A stretch of DNA of 64,000 nucleotides from Terebella lapidaria (lineage: Eukaryota > Annelida > Polychaeta > Terebellida > Terebellidae), in NCBI GenBank assembly GCA_949152475.1, contig OX424555.1, positions 60,431,977 through 60,495,976 on the forward strand, given 5' to 3'. Below are positions 10,861 to 23,880 of this stretch, piece after piece (positions within the stretch are counted from its first letter, which is position 1; each line of letters starts with the position of its first letter). The position numbers and the translations under genes were made by a program. A model generated the notes under the pieces. That model had not been told where the DNA came from, searched no databases, and was given only the letters and a program-made list of their open reading frames with translations.

Positions 10861-11389
10861 AATTGCATAAATGACACATTATGGTATATACATTATGGTC
10901 ATTGTGGCTTTCTAAGTAGCCGACATTCCAGTTATAGGTATTTTCATGATTTGACCAATCAATCGGAGAAATGAAAATTGAATGAGACATATTATCACTA
11001 GATGGTCATTCAAAAATATTACATGTAGGCCATTAAGATATACATGAACTTTTACTGTCACAATAATCAATCAGATACTGTATCCTATTCGAACAGTTTG
11101 TGCACTTTCAGCACTACATAACTGTTGAGCAGTTTTTCGTTGGACTTGCACAAACTATCTCGTTCCTTCGGCTTGCCTCCTACCATCACCTCTCCGGGGT
11201 CCGCATCTGTGACACTAGAAATAAGTATAATCATTACATATGGCTTTAATTTCATGTTGTTTTAGGGCGTCTTTGTGATTGACAGGATCATATGTAATTG
11301 GTGTACATTATATGAATTGCTGTTACCTGTACAAGTAATGCAGAAAATTTAATACCACACTCACATCTGGGTAGGCAATCTGTTAAGTT
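10861..11389. other. AT-rich intergenic sequence
   Basis: No gene, terminal repeat or tandem repeat is recognisable in this interval. Confidence 0.4.
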
Positions 11390-11640
11390 AAGTAAGTAAC
11401 AATCTGTTACCACCAATACAACTAGATTTTGATGATGTCATTAGCAAACGTAAAATATAGCATTTTGCAATAGAAAAACAAATCGACCAATTAGTTTATC
11501 CAAAGACACACTGGCGTCCTCAGGGGCAGACAGTGTGTGAAATGTAGTTGTTTATTCTGTACACCTGATGGAACTAGCACACAACTGCCCAACAACCTAT
11601 GAAACTAATTTACAGATCGAAAACAAACTCCGTGGTACTG
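11390..11640 (+). repeat. Dispersed ~300-bp repeat family, diverged copy
   Basis: It aligns with the tandem pair at 12567-13260 over GTTACCACCAATACAA, TTTTGATGATG, GTTTATCCAAAGACACACT, GGCGTC.TCAGG.GCAGACAG and GCCCAACAACCTATGAAA. The last part is decayed. Confidence 0.65.
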
Positions 11641-12566
11641 CATATCAGAATGGCGGCTGCGAAGTATATTCGAAAAAAGAGGAAAATTCTTGTGAAGCGT
11701 GTAAGCAGTACAATCTATACAAGTATCATTTCAACTGCTACGTACCTCTCTCGATATTTCAGGAACTTTCTATGTCACATATTAATATCAGATGTGGCCA
11801 CAGACAGAACTTCAACTGCAGAGACACGTGGTTTCTCGCTCAAAGACTCATCTGGCGATTTGAGGTGCTTTTGGGCGTCATCACTTTTTGGTTCACCGAT
11901 TGTCGAAAAACCTCTTGACAAAGATCAAAACGAGACGCTTGACAATCATTGCGATACTTTGTGTCGTTAAGACCCTGACCCACAAGGATACCTGCCAGAA
12001 GAGTCGCGTGATGATTGCAGTAGTGACAATGATAATGTACATCGCCCATACGTCAGCACACCTGCCACCGCTACAACAAAATATGTTCGTAAATTCTTTT
12101 GATGTATATGATAATTTCGTTCAGTATTCAAATTATTTCTTTTCAAATCACCGGACAACTCCAGATACCTTTCAAAAATGTTCAACACGATTTTGCAGAT
12201 ATTGCAGTACTTCCATCTCGGAAATCTAAGTTATACAAGTACACTCTTGTCTTGCTTTCGGAGTGAGCATGTTGACTACGATTTTCAGTCATGTGTGGTC
12301 TAATCTGTGGCACCACTACCTTTCTCGAACCACATGGCCTTCAATCGAGGAATGGAGAGATGATTTGTGACTGGCCAGATCTCCAGTGTGTTGTAAGTGC
12401 CATCAACGCATCATCCCACATGATTTATATACCTAACGACGAGCCAAAACGAGAATATTATAGTGGACACCGGAAATATCAGTGTACGCATAATCAAATT
12501 AATGCTATATAAACTTTTCCGTAATTGCCAAATATTGGCCCATACCAAGTTCTACCATTTCCATAG
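11641..12566. other. No gene recognised
   Basis: Several overlapping short open frames exist on both strands, but none shows a domain, conserved repeat or splice-consistent boundary. I see nothing else to annotate. Confidence 0.4.
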
Positions 12567-13260
12567 GAAGCATGTAAGTATCAATCTATTACCACCAATA
12601 CAATCAGATTTTGATGATGACAACAAACGTGAAATACAACATTTTGCAACAGAAACAAAGCCCGACCAAATAGTTTATCCAAAGACACACTGGCGTCACC
12701 AGGAGCAGAGAGTGTATTAAATGTAGTTGTTTCTACTGTACACCTGATGGAATTAGTATACAACTGCCCAACAACCTATGAAAATAATTTAGAAATCCGA
12801 AACTAACCCCGGAATAGATACATGACAAGTAGAAAAGTACCCAATCACAAGCCAGAAGGCTACTGAGTTGATGGTATCCTCGGGGACAGATTTAACGTCC
12901 GCCAGCAGTGACACCGACTCAGTGGTATGAATGTAAGTATCAATCTATTTCCACCAATACAATCAGATTTTGATGATGACAACAAACGTAAAATACAACA
13001 TTTTGCAATAGAAACAAAGCCCGACCAAATAGTTTATCCAAAGACACATTGGCGTCATCAGGAGCAGACAGTGTGTTAAATGTAGTTGTTTCTACTGTAC
13101 ACCGGATGGAATTAGTATACAACTGCCCAACAACCTATGAAAATAATTTAGAAATCCGAAACTAACCCCGGAATAGATACATGACAAGAACAAAAGTACC
13201 CAATCACAATCCAGAAGGCTACTGAGTTGATGGTATCCTCGGGGACAGATTTTGATGATT
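12567..13260 (+). repeat. Two tandem copies of the dispersed repeat family (period 359 bp)
   Basis: Copies start at about 12567 and 12927, both with TGTAAGTATCAATCTATT.CC, and each runs through ACATTTTGCAA.AGAAACAAAG, AGTTTATCCAAAGACACA, AACTGCCCAACAACCTATG and GATGGTATCCTCGGGGACAG. They are highly similar to each other. Other copies in this window are at 6020-6165, 11390-11640, 19727-20035 and, inverted, 29470-29772. There is no evident RNA polymerase III box, inverted terminal repeat or reverse-transcriptase tail, so the class (SINE, MITE or other) is undetermined. Confidence 0.8.
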
Positions 13261-14479
13261 GGTGACAATGTATATCCATACCGCCATCCTGTTCTTGTTG
13301 GATTCATCAGAGCCCGAATGAGGAGAGATCCACCTATATTGCAGCAGATGAGTGATTATTGTCTCCCCGCAGGGGAGACTTCTTAAACGCTCTCTGAGAT
13401 TCCCATGGGGAAAATATTCTTCGACTGGGAAGAAAATCTGGTTTCGAAGAGATCATCCTTTGAACGTGTGTTCTACAGAGCTCGACGTAAATAATTCAGT
13501 TAATAAATATATTCTGACGAATATTTTCGTCGAAGGGAGCAATTTTTTCGTCACTATCGCCGATTTACATGAACATTAGCGTGTCGGCTGGATTTGAGAA
13601 TAAATACAAAACTACGGTGTGCATTCAGTCAACCGGGTATCACTTTTGTCCCTACTGTCGAGCCATCGCTCACTCCTCACGCTTATGCTTTATGTCAGTG
13701 CCAAATTTTCTTTGTTTTGGAGCAGCTAAACTAGCACGTTTGTTACGTTCTATTTTCTAACTGCATCTTTACTTTTATAATCATACGCATTTAGTTTTCG
13801 CTGTCACACAACGAGTTAATTTTTTCGAGTGCGGAAGATTGAGAACCGTGGTAGCCTATTGATCGTTGGCAATGTGTAAAAGTCGGAATGGGTTCCGAGT
13901 TCAACACCACCGCCTTCAACATTGATATTTGGGTGCTTATAACTATTTCGACGGTACTCAAATTTAGTAGACACTTTTCATATAACATATATTGTCGCCT
14001 ATTTGTACACTATTGACCAAGAACAACTTCACGAATATATTGAATTTTGGGCCAAATAGAAGACGGTGTTGAATTTTATGAACACCTTGCAATTTTTTGA
14101 TGGGCGTATACTCGATCAGGGACTACTATTCATCAGTGTTCATACGAACTATACGGTACCAATTGATTTCACATCGGTATTCGTCCTGCATGGACATCGC
14201 ATGTAGGCCTATATAATATGCGCACGGAATTAAATTGAAAACAGTACTAGAAATGACCGCGCAATTGACTTCTTTCATCCGGGGAGATCTGGTGCTTTGC
14301 ACCAGGTATAACTCTTGTAATTTATTGATAAGTGAACACAGGTTGTAAGTCGAACAATTCATCTGCCGATCGAGGGTTCAGAGTCGTAAGTACACTGAAC
14401 ATACAGCCATGACGTATCCTAAGCTGTATTGTGGAGCTTGAGCCCATCGCAAGTACGCACAGGTGTTCCTGAAATATTA
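13261..14479. other. No gene recognised; one short hairpin
   Basis: The only structured item is a small perfect hairpin, GTCTCCCC-gca-GGGGAGAC, near 13360-13378, of the sort seen near the ends of some transposons. The rest is AT-rich and unassigned. Confidence 0.4.
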
Positions 14480-16005
14480 GGGATGACCATGGATCTTGAC
14501 CTGAATTTTCTTAAGCTGATTCGGCTTTTTTTCGATGATATTTCCAGAACAGTGCACCGTAGAGTAAAACGGGTATATTGTCGACTCGCTGCTGTCCTAT
14601 GGTTATGTTGAGTGAACCTGGCCTCGTCCATTGTTTTGCTGATTTTTTTTCCGTTTTCAACCTTGTACAAGCGTGACATAGAGTGAAACAAATATTATTT
14701 CTGCACTCTTCGTCCTTGAAAGTCACTGATGGTGGATAATTATAGCTTCAATCGAAATGCCCATGGCATCATTAGGCCATGACGTCTAGGGGTAATAGAC
14801 ACTTACTTGATATTCAATACTTCGAAACACCAGCTTCTAGTTGCAAAATAATTCACTTTAAAACAAATTCTTCCCATAAAGGTGAAGCGAGTCGTCATGG
14901 AACGTGTTCGTTTCTGGTCTGGTACTGCGCCTTTTTGTTACTAGGGCTAATAACTCACGGAAAATCACGTCCAAATCCCATCCAATGGTGAGACTGATAC
15001 AGATGAATTGCCCGCAGCCAATCCAAAGAAAAATTGTAACTGGTGATATTGGTTTACTGTCCAGCATACAGCGCTGGTCTTCTAAGATCAGCGAAAAGGG
15101 GGTTAAATTCGATTATTACAGACTTTTAAACAATCATCAATATGACATTACGTATTCAAAAATAAAAATTTTGTATAACATATTCTCTTTGAGGTGAAAT
15201 TATGGGTCGATTTCAAGATATCAGGGGTCACCCGCGTGTGAACAACTAACAATGTTGTTCGGGATGACCATGGATCTTGACCTGAATTTTCTTAAGCTGA
15301 TTCGGCTTTTTTTCGATGATATTTCCAGAACAGTGCACCGTAGAGTGAAACGGGTATATTGTCGACTCGCTGCTGTCCTATGGTTATGTTGAGTGAACCT
15401 GGCCTCGTCCATTGTTTTGCTGATTTTTTTTCCGTTTTCAACCTTGTACAAGCGTGACATAGAGTGAAACAAATATTATTTCTGCACTCTTCGTCCTTGA
15501 AAGTCACTGATGGTGGATAATTATAGCTTCAATCGAAATGCCCATGGCATCATTAGGCCATGACGTCTAGGGGTAATAGACACTTACTTGATATTCAATA
15601 CTTCGAAACACCAGCTTCTAGTTGCAAAATAATTCACTTTAAAACAAATTCTTCCCATAAAGGTGAAGCGAGTCGTCATGGAACGTGTTCGTTTCTGGTC
15701 TGGTACTGCGCCTTTTTGTTACTAGGGCTAATAACTCACGGAAAATCACGTCCAAATCCCATCCAAAATGGTGAAAGCTGATACAGATGAATTGCCCGCA
15801 GCCAATCCAAAGAAAGATTGTAACTGGTGATATTGGTTTACTGTCCAGCATACAGCGCAGGTCTTCTAAGATCAGCGAAAAGGGGGTTAAATTCGATTAT
15901 TTCAGACTTTTAAACAATCATCAATATGACATTACGTATTTTCTCTTTGAGGTGAAATTATGGGTCGATTTCAAGATATCAGGGGTCACCCGCGTGTGAG
16001 CAACT
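14480..16005 (+). repeat. Recent tandem duplication, 781-bp unit, about two copies
   Basis: Copy 1 is 14480-15260 and copy 2 is 15261 to about 16005, at a constant offset of 781 bp. I see only a handful of substitutions plus a small indel near 15165-15190 and one of a few bases near 14985. Both start GGGATGACCATGGATCTTG and end GTGTGA.CAACTAACAATG. No shared open frame looks like a gene. The 3' end of each copy is also the start of block family A, so the duplication arose inside an older repeat. Confidence 0.9.
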
Positions 16006-16490
16006 AACAATGAATCACTGATTCATGTGCAATAATCAATTAGCAGACCAGTTTTGTTACACATGGATCTGTTTTGAGAGTATCCGGTGGCGGTGCAAGC
16101 TGCCGTCCACCGAGTCGCAGTGCGCACTACGATCGGTATTCTCACACCGCTTGGTCTTCAATGATTTAACAAAATATGAAACAGGACAGTTACTCGTTTG
16201 AGTGAGCATCAATTAGCGATTTGTGTATCTATTGGAACAAACTCGAGCGTGCACTCTTTTCTCTGGCCTTTGCGTCATACTTCGTTTGAGTACAAAGCAC
16301 TGGAATCAAGGAATATGTGGCTCGTCGAGGCGGCATCTAACAAACCAATGTCGTGCAAGACCTATATTTATACCTAAGATATTAACACTCGTCTTCACGT
16401 CCCATTTTTCAAATGTGCCATGAAGCTTCCGGTTGCAATGAACGGATACAATACCCCGAGACAGCCTGTAATAAACACTTTGATTACAGT
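15900..16490 (+). repeat. Diverged duplicated block, family A, copy 2
   Basis: This is the counterpart of 10235-10860, with the same phrase order from AAACAATCATCAATATGACAT to GAAGCTTCCGGTTGCAATGAACGGATA. Its left end overlaps the recent 781-bp duplication. Confidence 0.7.
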
Positions 16491-17089
16491 GGAATATATA
16501 TAATCGCATCAATCACAAATTGACATACATGTACATGACGTTAATTTTTTCGTTGTTGTAGATGCATTCCAGACTAGTTGGGTAATCTTGGCCCATGGCA
16601 AAATTTACTGTGCAAATTACAGTGCAAAATTTGCTCTTTGACCAATGTTCCAGAACACATGGTTGCATTGATTTTCTAGTCCATGTTGCAGAATTGACCC
16701 TCTAGTCAAAACAACCAAGCATGACTTAATGCACAAAATTCAGACCTCAAGACCGGTGATCATGCACTGGTGACTTTGCAGGGTCAAGCCAGCAACGTGG
16801 ACCATATCAATGCAGCAATATGCTTTGGAGATTTGCTTGACAGCAATATAGTGTCAAGCATGTAAATGTACAACGATCATTAGGAAAATGAGAAAAGACT
16901 CGGGCGTGATTGCAGGATACTCATTTCTCATTGTCAATATATTAACACTTTGTGACTTTTTATGCAAGACGTACCGGAAAATATTGTTTTTTATATTGAT
17001 GTTTTGGCAATATGAACATATATCTATCAAATGATGTCATAATAATCTTATGCACGGCATGTAGCAATACTTTAGGAACTTCCATGCCA
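16491..17089. other. No gene recognised
   Basis: A loose inverted repeat (GCAAAATTTACTGT near 16598 and ACAGTGCAAAATTTGC shortly after) is the only structured element. The rest is AT-rich. Confidence 0.4.
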
Positions 17090-17480
17090 CTTCATTACTG
17101 GCTGGGTTATTTCTTCTGTCCATTAAATACAGTTTTGAACTGAAAACTATAGCATTATACCCGCCAAATGTGGTATTAACACGCCTTTAAAAAAGAAATA
17201 CTTGTGGGGTTGAGAAGCTGTGTAATCGATTTCATTACAACAGGAATGTAATGCTAATGTTCGTTATCTTTATATTTCGTCCCACATGTGGATAGGTTTG
17301 TCCATGTAATAGTGTTAGCAACCTGTGCTGCTTGTATCAGTGGAGACAATTGAGTGCTCGGCCGACGGGCAAAACTGAAAGACGAGGTTTTGTGATTCAG
17401 TGTGATTAACAGTGTGACATTCCGTGCCATTCACACCACTCCAATGTCACTAGAAGAGTGATTGCACATGGGAATGCCAA
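17090..17480 (+). repeat. Diverged duplicated block, family B, copy 1
   Basis: It shares with 21095-21500 and 27640-28070 the order: GAAATACTTGTG-like phrase, TTCGTCCCACAT.TGGATAGGTTTGT, GTGTTAGCAACC.GTG, a GGAGA.CATTG.GTGCTCG segment and TTCAGTGTGA.T.ACAGTGT. It is directly followed by a family A block. Confidence 0.6.
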
Positions 17481-17860
17481 ACGTTTCGGCGTTACAAACT
17501 TCTGTCCACTGTGTTGCCCTGAACCACTACCATCGCTACTTTCACACAACTGGGTCTTGATATGTACCATGAATATAACAATCAGTGATCATCAATTGGC
17601 CACTTGGGTAAGTATCAAACAAACTCGTGCGTTTGCCGTCTGGCCTTTCGCGACATGCATGTTTTTCGTTTAAGTACAAAGCTCCAGAATCCACGAATGT
17701 GCAGCTCATCGCCGCCACGGTCGACGTGGCCTTAACAAACCATGTCTCGTGCAAGTTCTATTTTAGGGAATATGTCAACACTTCGTTTTCACGCACCATT
17801 TGTGAAGATGCCCCCAAAGCTTCCGACTCCAATGAACGAGTACAAGACATCAAACGAACC
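17481..17860 (+). repeat. Diverged duplicated block, family A, copy 3
   Basis: It matches the middle and right parts of 10235-10860 and 15900-16490 (TGATCATCAATTGGC, CAAACTCGTGCGT, TCTGGCCTTTCG, AAGTACAAAGCTCCAGAATC, GAAGCTTCCGA-type end). The left part is replaced by family B sequence. Confidence 0.6.
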
Positions 17861-19726
17861 CGTAATAAATCACTTGAAACACATTGGAACATAAAATTGA
17901 ATCAATCGGAAGATGACATATATAACGTTCATTGTGAGTTCGAGATCCACGTTTCAAGATTCGAAGTAGCCAATATTAACATATTGTGAAGAAGGCCACG
18001 ATTGACCATGGAGAGAGACATAAGCAAAAATACTTTGACGAGTTTCCAAATCGACATCTCCCCAAAAGGAACTCAATTCCTTACTTAGCATATGCTCAAG
18101 GGTAGGAATGTTTACCGGACACCTTGAGTTAGAACACTCAGGTCACCTGAGTTCAACATTCAGGTTTAAGGTTACTCAAAACTACAATACATATGATTTT
18201 CTATATTTTCCACAAATGTATTTCCAGACTAATATTTAACTTACAAATATATTGTATGTTTAAATAAATAGGGAATATGTACTATAAACAGGTAAGATAA
18301 ACATGTTTGTTTTCAACAAAAAATTAAGCATTTTGACTTTTCAAGTCAAAAATTGAAGGTCGAATTCAAGGTCAAAATTCAAATCGCCAGGTATGACTTC
18401 CCATTTGAATATGCCAATATTAGAGCTCTATGTAGCTCAAAGTATCCTGAAGTCTAAAAAAATATTTGAATGGGAGAAAAACTTGTGGAAATGGCTCAAA
18501 AACACAAAGTGATTGAATTTCTGTAAAAAAAAATCGCCAACCCAATGAAAAATCCAAATGCCAATATGCGCAGACCAACAATGCAAAGACAACAATACTT
18601 ATACACGTACAAAGGTACATAAAGGGAATCCTGTGCATCAACTACAAAAAGGGTTAATGAATAAATTTAGAGAAAGTGGCTGCTGAAGTCCAACCATGGT
18701 CCTTTATTTTAACAAAAATGGATATTTTGACCTTCCTCGAATGTAAAATTCAACTTCACCACTGAAGTCACCATATATGCTGCTCCATATACATATGCTG
18801 TACCAAAATTCCAGATATATCTTGGGAGTTTACCCCCCTAAAGCTCACATGTTGAATTCGATGGTGAATTATTTTTTGCTGGACCCAAAAAAAATCTTTT
18901 GCCAGCCTGACGAGGGTAACAAAACGTATACATGTCACAAGAAGGCTATGTTGTGGAAAATGGGTTATTTCTAAACTAGAAAGCAACCTAGGACCATGAA
19001 GACAGGCAGAGATATGGAATTGCTTATCCTATGATGATCAGTAGATAGTTAGCTTTCTTTTGCTTCGTAAATTTCTGCCATAAAGTTAACCATCACTGCC
19101 ATAAAATTAACCATCACAAACACTGTATAAAAGACAACCGTCGAGAAACGCGCAGCGACGACGACGAATTTCATATTTTAAGGGCACCACCAAATATTGG
19201 TGCCAAATGCATAGCGAGTCCCAGTTTTTTTACTGTTACCAATTATTTTTCTATTCACGGTGTCCCAGTGGTCAAGACAAACGTGGGGTCGGAGGGCTGT
19301 GGGGGATGCGGATGTGCCCTACCTGGCGCATGGCCTATATGATCTCGTTTGGTCACAATCTATGTCACAATGGATGCCTTTTAGTACATATGGCGAGTTA
19401 TATGCATAAATTAGAAAAACAAAACATCGGGTTGACTTTTCCTGACCTCCACTGATCTGTTATGTTATGTAATGGTCAGTCTGGACCATACACGTCAGCG
19501 GGCAATAAATGCATAGCATAGCACTAACAGCGTTCTCTCCATCACGACACTATCATATCAATTTAAAAGCTATCCCTTGCCAAACTCGCACATGAACATT
19601 TCTCAAGTCCTTAATGAACAAGTCCTTAACGTTGATTTTGAGTGTTCTCAATTTGATTGAGTGTATATTTGTATGTATATTAATAAAATATTATGTGTAT
19701 TATCCGTTCATCCTTTAGAAACATTG
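17861..19726. other. AT-rich sequence without recognisable gene
   Basis: The interval holds several AAGGTCAAAATTC-type words near 18340-18385, distantly like those in the composite repeats, and a small hairpin GGCACCA...TGGTGCC at 19183-19204. No gene is supported. Confidence 0.4.
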
Positions 19727-20035
19727 CATGTATCAACCTATTTACACACCAATACAGCAAGATTTAATGATGACAATAACAAATACTGTACCATTTTCGG
19801 AATGAAAACAGAGCCCAGCCTAATATTTACCAAAGCCACACTGGCGTTATCAGGGGCAGACAGGATTTTCTACTGTACATTAGATGTGATTATTATACAA
19901 CTAGCAAAACAATTCAGATATTCAAAACAAAACCCATGCGATAGAAGCATGACATATACTTAAGTTCCCAATCAAAATGCTGCCGAGTTCATGATATCAT
20001 CTGGGACGGATTTGATATCGGTCAGTGACATCGGT
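19727..20035 (+). repeat. Dispersed ~300-bp repeat family, diverged copy
   Basis: It follows the family through TGTATCAACCTATTTAC, CCAATACAGCAAGATTT, CACACTGGCGTTATCAGG, CAACTAGCAAAACAATTCAG and CATC.GGGACGGATTTGAT. Small deletions make it one of the older copies. Confidence 0.65.
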
Positions 20036-21094
20036 TTTAGATAGGAATTTTCTTTGTTTCTTTTCCAAAAGTGTCTGGTTGTTATTGTCATCTTCAAATT
20101 CGTATAATAACCGGTTATAGGTTGACACCTACCTTTATAATTCTCATATCTTACCCTCTCCGATGATATCACTCATGATTTCAGCGAACAGAATACGAAC
20201 GAATCACTCAAATCACAACACATGTAAGACATCGACTAAATGATATGGTTATATAAAGGATGGCACAAAAAAGCTTATTTTCAATTTTGCGAAATATTGC
20301 TACTAAATTATAGCCATAGTGAAATGGTATGGGCATCAAAGCTCTCTTGATTATATCTTTCTTGATGGAATATATATGCTGCGTCGCGATTCCCCAATAT
20401 TAGAAACAAACAAAACATGTTCACACTAAACTCTGATTTTCTAAGTCATTCACACCGTTTTTTTGCATATATTTTCTCGACGCTAAATGGTATCGTATTA
20501 TAACTTGACATACTTCACCTGGTAATCAAACAGCAATTTTCTACTGAATTTCAGACGTTGAAGAAGTTGGCAATCTACCCTAATGCCAAAACAGGAGCTC
20601 GAGAATCTGAGAATAATGTCTATATGTTCACTGTTCGAACAGTCACTTGTACACGCGACTTCTTGGGCGAGTTTTCAACAAAGAATGTCGTAAAAATTGT
20701 CAGCTTTCTTATTTACAGAAGTAACAGTACCAAGCTGAACAAACACATTTTGCAACCATAAAGTCGAATAATTTACAAAATATCAACCATATCCGAGTAC
20801 CTGAATCTTTCATTTCAATAACAGGTCATACCCTCATTCTCAGCAGAATTGGGGAGGGTTGTCATACCTCTGTCCTCAATAGAACTGGGGCCCATAGTTC
20901 TAAATCGAATAGGTAGAATCTGTAATGGATCATTTGGCTAGCATGTATTCCATGATACTGAACCGATACACCAGCCCCCGCCCCACCCCCATTCCTAACA
21001 AAACGAATATGTGTGAACCAATTTCATAAAACACAAACTGCCAAACCTACCATACACGGATGGGACAAAAAATGTCAACTTTCTAAGTAACTTT
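20036..21094. other. No gene recognised
   Basis: This is AT-rich sequence with no domain-bearing open frame and no clear repeat. Confidence 0.4.
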
Positions 21095-21500
21095 TCACAC
21101 ACGACGTTCAATTAGTCCCCAGGAAAGTCATTTCACTTCGCTTGCCTCGTTTGTAAACTACACCCAACATACCTGGTTCAAACAGCTACTCTCTCTAACC
21201 AAGGACACTAACACGCATTCACTGAGAAAATATTGTGGGAGTGGGATGCTTCATGATCGATTTGAAATTCGACCCTGTTCATGCTAATGCTAGCTCCCTT
21301 CTCATATTACGTCCGGTTTGTACCAGTGATGAGAGAGGTGGAAGATTGAGCTAGCAAGCCGTGCTGAAGTATCGATGGAGATCGTTGCGTGCTCGCCCGG
21401 CGGCTAAAACTACAAGATGAGTATTTGTATTATTCAGTGTGACTGACAGTGTAACATCACTTGCCACATACCACTCGAATGTCACAAGGACGATGCATGT
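21095..21500 (+). repeat. Diverged duplicated block, family B, copy 2
   Basis: This is the counterpart of 17090-17480 and 27640-28070, with GATGAGAGAGGTG.A.GATTG.G, a GTGCTCG(C/G)CCG.CGG phrase and GTGTGACTGACAGTGTAACAT. It is followed by a segment near 22250-22345 that recurs at 29120-29205 (GTGGTGTCGACCA...CAGCC.GCAT, then CG.CTGAAAC..ATGTTT). Confidence 0.6.
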
Positions 21501-22609
21501 AGGCCTGCAAGAGATCACGTCAATTGAAGTGAACTTGATAACTCGATTGTAATAACTTGATGTTGAGTCCTGTGATTATCAATTGAAAGTAAATTTATTG
21601 TCTATGTTCGATATCCGACGTTATGAACTGATTAGTGATATTTTCCTTCATATTTTTTTCGAACTTCAAGATTTCGAAATGAGCAACTAGCGAGGCTAAG
21701 AGGTACATTTGCACTTGTGTTAGGGGGTTTGTAAGCTTAAGTTTGTCACCATAAACTGTGCAAATCAATAAATTTACTTTCCGGTACTTGGCAGAAACAC
21801 AAGTTGTCGTACGCACTAATTAGTGTGGAGAATGCACCGAGTACGGTGACCGAGAGTGTATGTACCAAACAACAATAATGGCACTACGTAAGCGTGTAAA
21901 GTCGCTGGCAATGATTCGGACTTTATGTATGTCATTCAAATGGAAATGGGGGTCACTGAGTATATTTATCATCGCAAACGAAAATGGACATGATGTCTAC
22001 TGTCTAGTGTTTTCCGATATAACTGAGAGTAACTCATTTGAAGATCATCATACTAGTTCGAACTATGAGGCACACAACACACTAATATATGCATATGGAT
22101 TAGAAATATTAGAGAATAATGTGCGTACTGTTCTGATACACCTTCACCTTGCCAGAACGAATCCACTTCTGAAGATTTCTGCATCGGTCTTTGCCTATTC
22201 CAAAACAATAGGTTAATCAAGTGAACTAGGTTTATCAATGCTATAGCTTGTGAGCAAAGTCGTGATAAGGAGGTAGGACATGGTGTCGACCACAATCAGC
22301 CTGCATACTGCGTTCGGCTGAAACCGATGTTTCGCTTACACAAATTCGTGTAACTATTGGACGCTACATGCAGTTTTGTATAATAGCTGTGTATTGATTT
22401 ACATGTATTACTTTGCAGATGCATAACTTTATATATATTACACTATTCATGATGTCGTATCATCAACTTCGTGATTTCGCATGTAGACTAGATGAGTTTC
22501 CAAAAACATCCTATGAAAATAACTTCGATCATACCATTGTCTCGCATCATGACAACACTTCGCATCAAAAATATTTATTTTACAGCTTGGTCGCATGATA
22601 AATCAGATT
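21501..22609. other. Sequence between family B and family C blocks
   Basis: A 118-codon plus-strand open frame (21860-22216) lies here but shows no domain and no counterpart in the related blocks. The stretch 22250-22345 is duplicated at 29120-29205. Nothing else is supported. Confidence 0.4.
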
Positions 22610-23880
22610 TGTGACTCAGATCAGTTCATTGCTTGAATCTTCGATTTAACCAAGAAGGCCAAAGTTGCCCATGTTCATGTAGGTCTGTTACGTGGACTGG
22701 GCAAAAGTGAAGAATTATATGGGTGCCCGTTCTATCGGTGTTTATTTTTGCATTTGACGTTATTTTGAATATATTATTGTAGTTATTAGTATATTATTGT
22801 GAATATTAACAACTTGTCCACGATTCCGATAATTACAAAATACCGGAACAAAACAGGTGATATAATCCTCCAAGACAATGATGAAGGAGAGTAAAATACT
22901 GACTTTCTCGGACAATCGCAGGTGACTACACATACATAGCCGTCGAACACATCGCATAACATCTCATGGATTTTAGGTTAAAGATGCTTGAAACTACTAC
23001 TTTACGTAGCTCACACGCCTACATTTTATTAATACACGACACGAAGAAGAAAAAAATGCAAAAACAAGTTGCAACCTCTGTTGAGTGTGTCCTTGAATGT
23101 GCATATCCATATTCGAGAACTCCTTCACAGTTTGTACAAATAATGCAAGTCTTCAGAATACAATCGTACATTGTTTAATGACCGGTTATCGACAATGAGA
23201 AAACTCGTGAACATGTTCGGACATTGATTAACGACTTCGCATTCTATATTCCCTTGTTCATCCCGACGAATGATGAATGGTGTAACATTGAGCGGCTCAA
23301 AAACTGGAGGGATTCATGTTTGTAGGTTTGAACCGATATGTACATGTATACCACGATAAACCTGCAATTTTTTGTGTGTGTTACAGGACGTGGTATTCGT
23401 CACGAATCATGGGAAATGCACTCTCGGTCTAACACTATTTCAATCGATTGCAATAAGCTTTGACGAGTACATTCTGAATATAAAAAAATATTGGCATGCA
23501 TTATGCACATATTTGTATTGATACACTATATGAAACTGTCCATGTCATTACCGTTAGCGGTTTCCACTGCACACCTGAATATTTCTTCTTGACGGCAAAC
23601 ACGTAACCGTAGCTGTGACTAAGACCTGTTTTCACATAATAAAGCAAATCGAGTACACAACACGGCATGTATAGTTGATAATATCGAACCTTGAGCAAGC
23701 TATCCATTGACATGTGTATTTGTCCATCATCTGAGACTTTGCTTGAACACACAACTTTGGCATTCAATAATTGTCGTTGACATATAACACCCTCACCCCC
23801 TCCCCACCCCGACGTTCAAAACTCCAGTGAAAACAAGTCGGGAATTTTTTGCCATGCATTATCCTTCACCGGACAATCTC
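22610..23880 (+). repeat. Diverged duplicated block, family C, copy 1
   Basis: It aligns with 34376-35530 and 40890-42420: TTGAATCTTCGATTT, GATGCTTGAAACT, TTGAGTGTGTCCTTGAATGTG, ACTCCTTCACAGTTTGTACAAA, GAGAAAACTCGTGAACATGTTCG, ATTGATTAACGAC, AATATTG, GCAAACACGTA, CACAACACGGCATG.ATAGTTGATA and TGTCCATCATC.GAG. Identity is moderate. No reading frame is shared among the three copies. Confidence 0.75.

Noticed and set aside
11568-12229. Overlapping frames of 113-123 codons
   Set aside because: Three overlap one another in different frames and overlap a diverged repeat; none has a recognisable domain.
12581-13122. Near-identical 60-codon frames starting MYTNSIRCTVETTTF, also at 29580-29774
   Set aside because: They are translations of copies of the dispersed repeat; similarity is at DNA level and other copies do not keep the frame.
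14419-15507. Duplicated frames MFHSMSRLYKVENGKK and MTFKDEECRNNICF
   Set aside because: They are repeated only because of the recent 781-bp tandem duplication; no domain, splice logic or conservation supports coding.
17627-17989. 120-codon plus-strand frame in a family A block
   Set aside because: The homologous blocks at 10.2 and 15.9 kb do not keep this frame, so it is not a conserved gene.
21860-22216. 118-codon plus-strand frame
   Set aside because: No domain, no counterpart in the related blocks and no splice-consistent neighbours; length is compatible with chance.
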